A DNA stretch of 42,501 bases, taken from positions 1 through 42,501 of IMG/VR virus record IMGVR_UViG_3300020172_003736; one strand, 5' to 3'. Made by a program: the position numbers and the translations under genes. The DNA is from a virus. Shown here one piece after another: positions 22,979-30,596 of this stretch. The stretch's first letter is position 1; each line of letters begins with the position of its first letter. The notes beneath the pieces were generated by a model. It ran no database searches, was not told the origin of the DNA, and worked only from the letters and a program-made list of their open reading frames with translations.

Positions 22979-23607
22979 TTACTTACCTGCTTTTTTTATT
23001 TTCTGGCATTCTTTCCACTCAAGATATTCTTTTAAGTCCAACCACTCGTTTGCATCGGCAATCTCATCTATTGTCCAAAGGTTTTTAACTTCCAACAAAG
23101 AACCCATGCCGGCATCAACTGGCCGCATGATCCAAACCTTTACGCCTTGCAAATTTGTTTTTAGTCCGGCCCCTTCGGATTCTACTGGCCTTTTTGAATG
23201 GGGCTTGCGGCTAAAAAATCGCTGTACTCGAATTGCAACACCTCACGCGCCAATTTAAATGCTGCGAGAATACCAGAATTGAAGCACGAGTTAAAATTTA
23301 AAGGTAAAGCTTTGTCGCCTTGCTCGTTAAAAACTCTTGAGTGTGACAAAATACGTTTGAGAAGTTCAAGTTTCGATTTTGAATCACCGGCACTGTTGAA
23401 AGATTTTAAAGCGGTCATTATGCTATCCATGACGCCTTGATTTTCAACTTGTTCTTCGGATTGCAAAACTCCGGTGATGATAAAACGAAACAAGGATTCG
23501 CCAAGAAAGTTCAACAGGTCAAAAAGCAAAATAGTTGATTCTTCACCCGGAAATCTTTCCAACAAAAACTTTTGATCCCCAATATTCAAAGTTTTGTCAT
23601 TTTTCAT
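22979..23607 (-). CDS. Tail assembly chaperone, -1 frameshift product (G-T type)
   Basis: The 141-aa frame at 23607 ends in a stop at 23182, but the -1 frame is open from before it to a TAA at 22981-22979, adding about 70 residues (RPVESEGAGLK..., later WTIDEIADANEWLDLKEYLEWKE). A shift at CAAAAAGG (23196-23189), where Lys-tRNA can move from AAA to AAA, gives a 209-residue fusion. This two-product arrangement just before the tape measure is the standard G/GT system. The extension fills the only otherwise empty 200 bases of the tail operon. Confidence 0.8.
23182..23607 (-). CDS. Tail assembly chaperone, unshifted product (G type)
   Basis: 141 residues, mostly helical: FLLERFPGEESTILLFDLLNFLGESLFRFIITGV, then LKSFNSAGDSKSKLELLKRIL, ending ASPIQKGQ. 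Size, helical content and position between tube and tape measure fit tail assembly chaperones. It overlaps the tube gene by one base (ATG in TAATG). Confidence 0.8.
   Translation of the reverse strand: MKNDKTLNIGDQKFLLERFPGEESTILLFDLLNFLGESLFRFIITGVLQSEEQVENQGVMDSIMTALKSFNSAGDSKSKLELLKRILSHSRVFNEQGDKALPLNFNSCFNSGILAAFKLAREVLQFEYSDFLAASPIQKGQ
23189..23196 (-). other. Probable -1 frameshift site of the tail chaperone
   Basis: CAAAAAGG on the coding strand, read CAA-AAA-GGC in the zero frame, five codons before the stop. It is not the strict X-XXY-YYZ heptamer. GGCC repeated about 20 bases later can form a short stem. The exact slip codon is inferred. Confidence 0.6.
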
Positions 23608-24020
23608 TAGCTAATACCTCCAACATACATTTCTAAAACACCCATGTTGATAGTCCACTCTCGAGAGCCAGTTTCAACGTCAAAGCTTATGTCAGCAGGC
23701 TTTGCAATACGGCCTTCGCCTACCACTAAAGTCGTTCCGTTCACATCTTTGATTGAAACAATAACGGGCGCATTCAAGCCAAGCTCGCCGGCAACATGAA
23801 GGCCGGAAAGGTAATCATTGCTTGATGATGACTGATCTACAGGCAAGGTCACAACGCCGCTTCGGTCGTTTGATTTTGAATATGTTGGCGATCCACCATT
23901 ATCTACTGTTGTTGAGTACATATCAGAATTTCTTGAAGCTTGAATAGCTCCTTTGATTCCTGAGATTGTAACTCCGTCAACTGTTACGATGACGGCTGTT
24001 GAATCATAAGTTTTTGACAT
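23607..24020 (-). CDS. Tail tube protein (DUF3277-like)
   Basis: 137 residues: TAVIVTVDGVTISGIKGAIQ, then MYSTTVDNGGSPTYSKSNDRSGVVTLPVDQSS, with ISFDVETGSREWTINMGVL at the end. This is the DUF3277/phage tube pattern of Mu-like and related contractile tails. It lies directly after the sheath and forms the inner tube through which DNA passes. Confidence 0.87.
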   Translation of the reverse strand: MSKTYDSTAVIVTVDGVTISGIKGAIQASRNSDMYSTTVDNGGSPTYSKSNDRSGVVTLPVDQSSSSNDYLSGLHVAGELGLNAPVIVSIKDVNGTTLVVGEGRIAKPADISFDVETGSREWTINMGVLEMYVGGIS

Positions 24021-24036
24021 TTAAAACTCCTTCAAA

Positions 24037-25383
24037 TTAAGAACTAAGGTTTCCAGTGAAATAGACCCTGTCGATTGATCCGGCGAAAACCGCTGACCAT
24101 TCTACACCACGCAAAATTCCAGCAGCTTTATCGGCTGGATCAATATCGGCAAGAGCTGGCACACTAACTGTGAATTTATTTTCTGGGTCTGTAGAAAGAA
24201 TCCCCTGATTTTCTGCATCTTGCATTACGCCTGTAACAATTGATTCAACTTCAACGAGTCCTGAAATTGTAAATGGCAAGGCCGCAACTTTTGAAAAACG
24301 GTCAAGCATTCGCTCCTGCAGTCTTGCATAAATCCAATCCTCACCTCGAATGTTTTCGATTTTTGTTCCGTCGGATGTTACGCCCGGGAAAGTGCGATAG
24401 TTATCATTCCCAAAACGAACATATGCGTTTGCATTTTTAGCAATTAAGTTTGCATATTCGGTTTCAGTCAAATTCGAACCAGTTATTCCTGTTGGTTGTT
24501 GGTAAGTCCATTTTGTTTTACCAACCGTGTATGGTGCAACAGTTCCAGTCCAAGCAGAATCAAAATAATCTGTGTTTGTTTCGTTGTAAGCAACAAAAGT
24601 TCTACTGTATGAATTTGCTAAAAGTGTTGCCGCAATATCTGTGGTTGATCCTGAATCTAAAACGTCGGTGTCTGCTGTGCGCAAACCAAAAAGCTTTCGT
24701 TTCGTTTCAACCCAAGCTGCTGCCAATTCTAAAACTGCTTGTGTTGTTGAAACCAAATCCAAAAAATAAAAATCGGGATCGTTTTGGTCAATTGCCGTTA
24801 GGTCTTCAGTGATCCCAACGTTGGCGGTTGTGGTTGCAATTGTTGCAGTTGGGTTTGTGGCCCCGCCTGTTGAAACAAAGCTTGAAAGCGTACAAGGCAA
24901 ACCTGCTGTTTGCGCTGTAACTGTGATTTCTCTTGGCCCGGTAACTGTGGCGGTCGCAACTAAGCTGCTTGCCTGAATGGCTGCGGCGAGTGCCGTCATA
25001 GTCGTGTTGTGGTTTGTAGTAAACGCAACTGGTGTTATGGCTGTACCGCCAACAGTTCCGGAAACAGTGCTGCTAGTCACAAGGTCGCCGTCAAACGTTA
25101 AAGTTTGAACCATTGCAACCGCTGTGTCACGCAAAGCAACTTTTACTTGCTGAACCCTTGGGGATTGAGCAAAGTATTTGCTAGCTTTTAAATATTCGGG
25201 ATCAGTGGCAACAAATCCATCATCAAGCATCGCAGAAAGGCCGGTATAAGTGGAAACTTCGCCCGCTGCCAAATCGCTTGTTGTTGTTTCACCAACAATC
25301 AAGGGAGTTCCGAAACCTGCTTGACTCACGTTATTTGCTGAACGCGTGATGGAAATGTTAATAATATTTGAAATATCTACCAT
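24037..25383 (-). CDS. Tail sheath protein (DUF3383-like) with inserted domain
   Basis: 448 residues. The start (ISNIINISITRSANNVSQAGFGTPLIVGET), LKASKYFAQSPRVQQVKVAL, AAWVETKRKLFGLRTAD and the C-terminus (ERMLDRFSKVAALPFTISGL, VEWSAVFAGSIDRVYFTGNL) match DUF3383 sheaths. About 97 residues (91-187) interrupt the N-terminal third and belong to the domain also found in J and cement. The sheath contracts at infection. The insertion should lie on the outside. Confidence 0.88.
   Translation of the reverse strand: MVDISNIINISITRSANNVSQAGFGTPLIVGETTTSDLAAGEVSTYTGLSAMLDDGFVATDPEYLKASKYFAQSPRVQQVKVALRDTAVAMVQTLTFDGDLVTSSTVSGTVGGTAITPVAFTTNHNTTMTALAAAIQASSLVATATVTGPREITVTAQTAGLPCTLSSFVSTGGATNPTATIATTTANVGITEDLTAIDQNDPDFYFLDLVSTTQAVLELAAAWVETKRKLFGLRTADTDVLDSGSTTDIAATLLANSYSRTFVAYNETNTDYFDSAWTGTVAPYTVGKTKWTYQQPTGITGSNLTETEYANLIAKNANAYVRFGNDNYRTFPGVTSDGTKIENIRGEDWIYARLQERMLDRFSKVAALPFTISGLVEVESIVTGVMQDAENQGILSTDPENKFTVSVPALADIDPADKAAGILRGVEWSAVFAGSIDRVYFTGNLSS
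24823..25113 (-). other. Inserted domain in the sheath (copy B of the shared virion domain)
   Basis: Residues 91-187: MVQTLTFDGDLVTSSTV, FTTNHNTTMTALAAAIQ, VATATVTGPREITVTAQTAG and a Thr-rich end. It is close to the J copy (VQTLTFD, TMTALAA, ATVTG-REIT-T-QTAG). Confidence 0.85.
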
Positions 25384-25397
25384 GTGGAATTCTCCTT

Positions 25398-25898
25398 TTA
25401 CTCAAGATTGTATTCATCAGCATTGACAATAACCGTTTGAATCGCACCAACGTCGTCGGTGTATTCTTGTCCGTATCTCAATGCTATTTCTAAAAATAAC
25501 CGCCGCTCAAATTTTGTTTCGAGCAAAAAACTTAAATCTCTGGCTGCTGAAACGCTAACAACCGCAACTTGATTATCCCTAAAGTATTCATCCAAAACAG
25601 TTTCTTTAGAAAGTGATTGCCGAACCGATTCGACAACTTCGTTTGCTTCGTCTCCAAAAATATTTATCTGCAAAAGTGCTTTTCTGAATCCTCTGATTTG
25701 CATCGTTGTCGGACTACCAGAATCAACAATGCCTAACTGTTCGTCGCGCTGACCTTCAGGCGTCGTTAAAACCAAATCAACCGTGGCATAAGGCTTTTCT
25801 GGCCTTGGGGCGCTCTGCATGGCGTTTATGAGCTGACAAGTCGTGATCTCAGTTGACCAAAAATCATAAAAAAGATTTTTTAACTCGTCGTCTGTCAT
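25398..25898 (-). CDS. Neck terminator-like protein
   Basis: 166 residues: MTDDELKNLFYDFWSTEITT, then YATVDLVLTTPEGQRDE and GFRKALLQINIFGDEANEVVESVRQSL. The order, just before the sheath, and the pattern resemble phage neck terminator proteins (LIC_12616-like). It should cap the tail and join it to the head. It overlaps the preceding gene by 4 bp. Confidence 0.72.
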   Translation of the reverse strand: MTDDELKNLFYDFWSTEITTCQLINAMQSAPRPEKPYATVDLVLTTPEGQRDEQLGIVDSGSPTTMQIRGFRKALLQINIFGDEANEVVESVRQSLSKETVLDEYFRDNQVAVVSVSAARDLSFLLETKFERRLFLEIALRYGQEYTDDVGAIQTVIVNADEYNLE

Positions 25899-26254
25899 AA
25901 GCTTTTTTCAACAGCTATAATTTTGTAATGGTTTAAAACATCGCCTTTATATGGCAAAACCACGTGAACCTCGAAAGTAACGCCTTCATAATCAAATTCG
26001 TCTGCCTTTTTGCTTTCGCTCTCTCTGGCCGTCAACAATTGTGTTTCGGTGTAACCCTTAATTGTTTGCTTCGTTCTTTGGCCTTCTGGCAACTGCAAAA
26101 GCTCTTTGCCACTCAATGGCTGCAAACTTATTTCAACATCAAAAGTTGATGTTGTTCCAGCTACATAATCAAGGCCAGAATAAGAGCCACCTTCAAACCG
26201 AGTGAAAGTCACGGTCTCGGAAAACTCTTCAATCAAATCGCTTGTGTCACTCAT
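25895..26254 (-). CDS. Head-tail joining protein
   Basis: 119 residues, beta-rich: FSETVTFTRFEGGSYSGLDYVAGTTSTFDVEISLQPLSGKELLQLPEGQRTK and HVVLPYKGDVLNHYKIIAVE. It looks like a head-closure or joining protein from this pattern and its place after the tail-completion protein. It overlaps neighbours on both sides. Confidence 0.72.
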   Translation of the reverse strand: MSDTSDLIEEFSETVTFTRFEGGSYSGLDYVAGTTSTFDVEISLQPLSGKELLQLPEGQRTKQTIKGYTETQLLTARESESKKADEFDYEGVTFEVHVVLPYKGDVLNHYKIIAVEKSL

Positions 26255-26741
26255 CGTTGACCTCGAAATCGATCGACTGTCTTAGCCTTCCGGTGTCGAT
26301 CAATGGCCTGCTGCTGCCTTTTTTAGCGACAGTTTTTGGTTTATTAGCTTCAAAAGAACCAGTTCTAAACGTCTCTTGAATTTTGCCTTTGTACCAAATA
26401 CCAATCTTGTTTGCGCCAGTCTTCAAATCGTGTGCGCCTGAGTAAAAGCCCGACACAACCGCATCGATAAATTTTTTGGTGTTGGCACTGTTCTTTTCAT
26501 ACGTTTGTGCAATGAATGGCCTTGCCGAAATTCCTTTTGAAGGAACCCCATATTCCATCATGATTGCGAGTTTAGGCAAATCAATATTACTTCCTTCGCC
26601 TTTGCCTTCAACGTCTGAATGAACATTATAATTATGCTCACCACCGCCGCCGATCACACCAATCTTCACAACCAACCGACTTGAATCGAGAAGCTGTTTT
26701 TTTATGCGCTTCCAACCTTTGTCGATCTCTTTAACGCTCAT
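26247..26741 (-). CDS. Tail completion protein (gp10/Mu G-like)
   Basis: 164 residues: VVKIGVIGGGGEHNYN, then IMMEYGVPSKGISARPFIAQTY, then KGSSRPLIDTGRLRQSIDFEV. The SARPFI and PLIDTGRLRQSI motifs mark the phage neck/tail completion family. It overlaps DUF4054 by 4 bp. Confidence 0.82.
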   Translation of the reverse strand: MSVKEIDKGWKRIKKQLLDSSRLVVKIGVIGGGGEHNYNVHSDVEGKGEGSNIDLPKLAIMMEYGVPSKGISARPFIAQTYEKNSANTKKFIDAVVSGFYSGAHDLKTGANKIGIWYKGKIQETFRTGSFEANKPKTVAKKGSSRPLIDTGRLRQSIDFEVNDE

Positions 26742-27082
26742 GTTAACACCGACGGGCCTTTGCCTTTTGCTTTTGAGGAAATGGCTTTAAACATTACCCC
26801 ATAAGATGTTTCGCCTAGAACCGCCGCACTCAATGGGTTTGCGTAATTCGTTTGAATGTCGCCAACCTTTTTGCTCGTAACGCTTGCACTTCCAACCGTT
26901 GACATTGCATCAAGCTTCAACATATGCGCCGCTAAATAAGCGTGCGCTTGATCATATAAGTTCCCGAAATAAGTTTCGGAGATTTGATCGCTTGCAAAGT
27001 TCAAATACAGGCCGATTTTCGTTGTATCAGTAGCGGCAAATTCAGAAAATAAAGCCTGAATGTCAGCCGCTGCGATCGTCAC
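26738..27082 (-). CDS. DUF4054-like head-tail adaptor
   Basis: 114 residues: LFSEFAATDTTKIGLYLNFASDQISETYFG, AHAYLAAHMLKLD, SKKVGDIQTNYA and ETSYGVMFKAI. These match DUF4054 connectors, which bind under the portal. It overlaps the preceding gene by 4 bp. Confidence 0.82.
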   Translation of the reverse strand: MTIAAADIQALFSEFAATDTTKIGLYLNFASDQISETYFGNLYDQAHAYLAAHMLKLDAMSTVGSASVTSKKVGDIQTNYANPLSAAVLGETSYGVMFKAISSKAKGKGPSVLT

Positions 27083-27402
27083 TTGTTGCCTTTGGTTTTA
27101 GGCCCACGTTTTTTCTTCATTTCAGCAACAACATCGTCTTCAGTTGATTCTTCAACTTTTGAATCCTCAACACCTTGCTCAACAGCGTTTTTATTTTGTG
27201 GCATCATAAATGAAAGCAAATCATTGTCGAAAAAGATTTGAATATCACTTGATAGAACACCGTCTTTTTTACATTTTTCCCAAAGTTCTTCGCTGACTTC
27301 GTTCACGCCCGGAACCAGAACCAACGCTTCAGGCTTGCCTTGAGCGTTTTTTCCGATCTTGTGAGTGAAAAAATGTTTCTTTTTGAAATTTAATTTCAAC
27401 AT
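27079..27402 (-). CDS. Hypothetical head-region protein
   Basis: 107 residues: KKHFFTHKIGKNAQGKPEALVLVPGVNEVSEELWEKC, then an acidic stretch and the basic end KKKRGPKTKGNK. The PGVNEVSEELWE pattern is seen in small phage head-region proteins. No function is known. It lies between capsid and adaptor. Confidence 0.65.
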   Translation of the reverse strand: MLKLNFKKKHFFTHKIGKNAQGKPEALVLVPGVNEVSEELWEKCKKDGVLSSDIQIFFDNDLLSFMMPQNKNAVEQGVEDSKVEESTEDDVVAEMKKKRGPKTKGNK

Positions 27403-27428
27403 AATGCTATTCCCCTTTTAAAATAGTT

Positions 27429-28442
27429 TTATACGCCTTGATAAATGTTAACGCTCAACGGATAACGAATCACCAAACCGCCTGTTTTTGCCACAGTATC
27501 AAATTGGGTTTCGCTGTGTTCGCGTTGACCTGCTTTGACTGTGAATGGTTTTGGTGTTTGAATGAAAAGTTTTTTGGGGTCTGCTTTGAAAGCAACCATC
27601 AAATCACCTGAAAGCGTTGACGAAGGCATGACGCTTGTCCAACCTGCAGTTGGCTCTTGCAATTCATAGCATTTCACGATTGATTTAATCATCGGATTTT
27701 TGTCTAAGAATTGTTGATAAACAGTTTGGTTACTGTTTGTGCCAACAAGAGTGCGAAAGATCGCATTCCAAGGCGCAGGCGCCAAAGCAATGGTGTCGGG
27801 TTTTTCAACGCCATTTGTTGAATCTTCAATATCCTGAACTACATCATGCAAATCAGTCAGCATTTCTTCTGCTGATTTATCTTCAAACAAACGTGAAGTT
27901 GTTGCAGCATTCAAAGGGGCTGTTGTTACAGGCACGTTTGCGTTGCTCAAAAGTCCGGGCAAGTTGTAAGTTTCATCGCCATAAAATGCGATTGTATTTA
28001 CAAAATCATCTGAAGCAATTTTGCAAGCTTCTGAACTTGTGCGATCAAGAGGCAAACCAGTTGCAGAAGCCGCTTCCAACTCATCATCGGTGAAAGAATA
28101 ATATTGGCCATGCTCTTTGATTGTGCCTGTAACATCGCGTGCTGTTAAAGCAATTTTTTCAAAGTCTTTTGCGTAATCATTAATTACTTTTGACTTACCG
28201 AAACGCTCAATTACTTTATAAGCAAAGGCTGTTGCCCATGAAGCTGCAGTCGAAAGACTTGGAAACAATTTGATTGCTTTTCCTTCTGGAACCTCGACCA
28301 TGTAAAGTTCTTTTTCGATGGTTTTCAATTCGTTAGAAATGAAAAGTGAATCAATTCGCTTCCCAGAATCACTAGCAATTTTTTGAACTAAAGAATCGTA
28401 GTGTTTTTCTTTGTTCAGCAATTCGTCATTTTTGTGTACCAT
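27429..28442 (-). CDS. Major capsid protein (DUF2184-like)
   Basis: 337 residues. The DUF2184 pattern is visible: GTIKEHGQYYSFTDDELEAA, FVNTIAFYGDETYNLPGLLSNANV, PDTIALAPAPWNAIF and VKAGQREHSETQFDTVAKTGGLVIRYPLSVNIYQGV. HK97-type fold by family. No N-terminal prosequence is obvious. It follows the cement protein, as in other phages of this head type. Confidence 0.88.
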   Translation of the reverse strand: MVHKNDELLNKEKHYDSLVQKIASDSGKRIDSLFISNELKTIEKELYMVEVPEGKAIKLFPSLSTAASWATAFAYKVIERFGKSKVINDYAKDFEKIALTARDVTGTIKEHGQYYSFTDDELEAASATGLPLDRTSSEACKIASDDFVNTIAFYGDETYNLPGLLSNANVPVTTAPLNAATTSRLFEDKSAEEMLTDLHDVVQDIEDSTNGVEKPDTIALAPAPWNAIFRTLVGTNSNQTVYQQFLDKNPMIKSIVKCYELQEPTAGWTSVMPSSTLSGDLMVAFKADPKKLFIQTPKPFTVKAGQREHSETQFDTVAKTGGLVIRYPLSVNIYQGV

Positions 28443-28463
28443 TTTGTTTTTTCTCCTTAGGTA

Positions 28464-29264
28464 TTATTTCAACAACAAACCAGCGACACTGTTTTCAGTG
28501 TTGACAGTCCATTTTGCGGTTGTAATTTGCACGGCTGTTGAACCGTCAGAATCATTTCTGAATTTTCCAGCGTCAGAATCTTCAACTGAAGTTTGTGTTT
28601 CTGTCGCAACGCCAGTGGCTTGTGATGCGCCGGCTGTTACTGCAATATCTGAAACTGTGAATTCACCGGCTTCACCTGTGTTCAAAGCAGTCAAAGTGAT
28701 TGTGCGTGGTCCTGAGCTTGCAACTGCTGCTCCGATAACACTGCCAAACTGAGCCAAAATCTGTGCTGCAACTGCTGCGATTGTAGCCGCATGGCTTGTG
28801 GCATAGGTGATTTGAGTCATTGCAACGCCATCAATTTTCAAATTAATATTGTTTGATGCAACAAAGTCAGCGTTGAAAGTAATGACTCGAATTTGCTTGC
28901 GGCCAGTGATTCGCATGTAAACATCGTCACCAACTGCAACACTTTCTTCGGTTTGAACCCAAACGTTCCCCTCTTCAAGAACACCCATTGCTGAATTTAA
29001 AGGGTATTCAGTCGCAACGCCTCCGGCTGCTGGGGCTTCAATTTTGTTATCAAGCAATGCTACACCGGCAAAGTCTGCCAACGCATCGCCCGAAGCCGGC
29101 AATCTAACATTACCTTGATTTGAACTGTCTTGAACAACACCGCGACCAAATTCAAGTGTCGTTGCTGTGTTTGCTTTTGTAGAAACACGCTTAGGGTTTG
29201 CGTCAACGATGTTACCCGCTACCGCTCTTGTCATGCTTTGAGAATATGAAGTTTGTACACTCAT
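28464..29264 (-). CDS. Structural cement protein (Gp24-like) with inserted domain
   Basis: 266 residues. The ends match Gp24-like cement: MTRAVAGNIVDANPKRVSTKAN, LEFGRGVVQDSS, FAGVALLDNKIE, VWVQTEESVAVGDDVYMRITG, then DSDAGKFRNDSDGSTAVQI. Residues about 126-225 are an extra domain splitting the usual VYMR...GKFR loop, related to the insertions in J and sheath. It should bind the capsid lattice with the insertion exposed. Confidence 0.85.
   Translation of the reverse strand: MSVQTSYSQSMTRAVAGNIVDANPKRVSTKANTATTLEFGRGVVQDSSNQGNVRLPASGDALADFAGVALLDNKIEAPAAGGVATEYPLNSAMGVLEEGNVWVQTEESVAVGDDVYMRITGRKQIRVITFNADFVASNNINLKIDGVAMTQITYATSHAATIAAVAAQILAQFGSVIGAAVASSGPRTITLTALNTGEAGEFTVSDIAVTAGASQATGVATETQTSVEDSDAGKFRNDSDGSTAVQITTAKWTVNTENSVAGLLLK
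28590..28889 (-). other. Inserted domain in the cement protein (copy C of the shared virion domain)
   Basis: Residues about 126-225: VITFNADFVASNNINLKIDG, TYATSHAATIAAVAAQIL, RTITLTALNTGEAGEFTVSD, AGASQATG. TYATSHAAT and GASQA(S/T) are shared with J, including near-identical DNA. Confidence 0.85.
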
Positions 29265-29276
29265 GGGGTTAGCTCC

Positions 29277-29816
29277 TTATGCTGATTTTTTTGTGAAGTT
29301 TTTGTTCAAGACATTGTTTTTTTGATAAACGTCATGAATGGAATCTTCTTTGTTTGATGCGTTTTCGGCTTTGTCTTTAAACGCGGCCTGAACATTTGAT
29401 TTGTCTTCTTTGCTTGCTGCAAATTCTTCTTTTGCAATGTCGAACATTGCTGCAACGTAATCGTCTGATTTGCCTTCAAGACTAACGTTTGGTTTTTGAC
29501 TTTTAACGATTTGCGTTTTCAACTCAATGTCTGTTGAATCGAGTTTTGCTTCATCGCCCAAAACATTTTTTGCAAAGCCTTCAAGTTCAATGCGTGCTTT
29601 CGCTTCGGCCATAACGTCTTCACGTTTAGGGGCTTCGGCTTTTGCTTTTTCAACATCAGCGAGCAAAGCGTCTTTTTTTGCTTCGAGTTCTGAGTTTGAT
29701 TTTTTCAAAGCTTCAATTTCTTGTTTTTGAGAATCAATTTTTGAAGTGATTTCGTTAGCTGTTGCCTCGTCGCTCACTTCAAATTCTTTTGAATCAATTT
29801 TGAATTTTACTGTCAT
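29277..29816 (-). CDS. Internal-start scaffold protein, nested in frame
   Basis: The ATG at 29816 (Met209 of the longer protein) has GGAAAGGAA six bases upstream, an excellent ribosome site in the middle of a coding region. Translation from it gives 179 residues, MTVKFKIDSKEFEVSDEA..., the coiled-coil scaffold alone. Lambda Nu3 in gene C and many HK97-type phages use the same nested layout. Confidence 0.7.
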   Translation of the reverse strand: MTVKFKIDSKEFEVSDEATANEITSKIDSQKQEIEALKKSNSELEAKKDALLADVEKAKAEAPKREDVMAEAKARIELEGFAKNVLGDEAKLDSTDIELKTQIVKSQKPNVSLEGKSDDYVAAMFDIAKEEFAASKEDKSNVQAAFKDKAENASNKEDSIHDVYQKNNVLNKNFTKKSA

Positions 29817-30440
29817 TTTTGATTCCTTTCCTTTGTTTTTAGCGACTTTTTGAGACTCATCTTTTTTTGAATCACCAAAACTGCCACCGTCTTTTTTTAC
29901 GACCATGAAGGCCGAATCAATTTTGATTTTAACGTCAGGGCCAGCACGGCCTTGATCCACAATTGCCACATGGTTGTAGCGAATATTTTTTTGAACAGCG
30001 TCGTACTCTTGTCCATTCCAAACGCCTTTTTGATCCCACACTTCACAAGTGTAGCCACAAGACATTTCCTGTTTTTTCATGACAACAATGTCGTGAACTG
30101 CGTTTTTCTGAAGCACGGTTAAACCGAGCGCGACAAAATCACCGTCACGAACAACGCTGTCGTTGGTCATGCCAACGCTGTAGTCTTTTGAGTTTTCGCT
30201 ATTTACAAAATCCCAAGGATGGTCATTTGTGACTGGGATTTCTTTTAAAGTGTCGAGAGACTCTTGCAAAAACACTTCTTCTTCAGGGCGAAACTCCCGT
30301 CGAATCGTCCCGTCGTACATTTGATATTCGAAAATCCCTGAACGCGTGACGTAGGCGTCGGCTTTCAAATAGCCTTCTGCTGTGACAACTGGCTCACGCA
30401 TTTCTGCAAAATCAAATCTTTGGACGGTCTTTTTCGACAT
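29277..30440 (-). CDS. DUF2213 prohead protease fused to scaffold
   Basis: 387 residues. Residues 1-180 are a DUF2213 maturation protease: VTRSGIFEYQ, IPVTNDHPW with His75, EMSCGYTCEVW with a nucleophile-like Ser127, and NHVAIVDQGRAG with His157. Residues about 210-387 are acidic/basic helix with a coiled coil at 230-275, typical of scaffolds. An internal ATG with a strong ribosome site makes a second, scaffold-only product likely. It lies between gpF-like and cement genes. Confidence 0.85.
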   Translation of the reverse strand: MSKKTVQRFDFAEMREPVVTAEGYLKADAYVTRSGIFEYQMYDGTIRREFRPEEEVFLQESLDTLKEIPVTNDHPWDFVNSENSKDYSVGMTNDSVVRDGDFVALGLTVLQKNAVHDIVVMKKQEMSCGYTCEVWDQKGVWNGQEYDAVQKNIRYNHVAIVDQGRAGPDVKIKIDSAFMVVKKDGGSFGDSKKDESQKVAKNKGKESKMTVKFKIDSKEFEVSDEATANEITSKIDSQKQEIEALKKSNSELEAKKDALLADVEKAKAEAPKREDVMAEAKARIELEGFAKNVLGDEAKLDSTDIELKTQIVKSQKPNVSLEGKSDDYVAAMFDIAKEEFAASKEDKSNVQAAFKDKAENASNKEDSIHDVYQKNNVLNKNFTKKSA

Positions 30441-30469
30441 TAAAAATCTAAATTGTTTTTTTGATTGTG

Positions 30470-30496
30470 GCCCGCAAATATGCTTTGCGTGCGGGC
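30470..30496 (-). promoter_or_regulatory. Leader hairpin with two alternative stems
   Basis: The outer stem GCCCGCA (30470-30476) pairs with TGCGGGC (30490-30496). An inner alternative pairs CGCAAA (30473-30478) with TTTGCG (30484-30489). The two share bases, so they may be exclusive. No U-run follows on the minus strand. It lies in the leader of the protease-scaffold gene. Confidence 0.5.
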
Positions 30497-30522
30497 TTGA
30501 AGACTGAACACTCTATGAAAGA

Positions 30523-30551
30523 ATGTTAAAAGTTAAAAATAGAAATTTCAA
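30523..30551 (-). promoter_or_regulatory. Possible promoter before the protease-scaffold gene
   Basis: On the minus strand TTGAAA (30551-30546), 17 bases, then TAACAT (30528-30523). It matches five and four of six. This is the largest gap (156 bp) in the late operon and is AT-rich. An internal promoter for capsid genes is plausible. Confidence 0.4.
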
Positions 30552-30596
30552 CTTATCACTATTTTAAATCATTTGCTGTTCTGTGTCTAATTTTAT

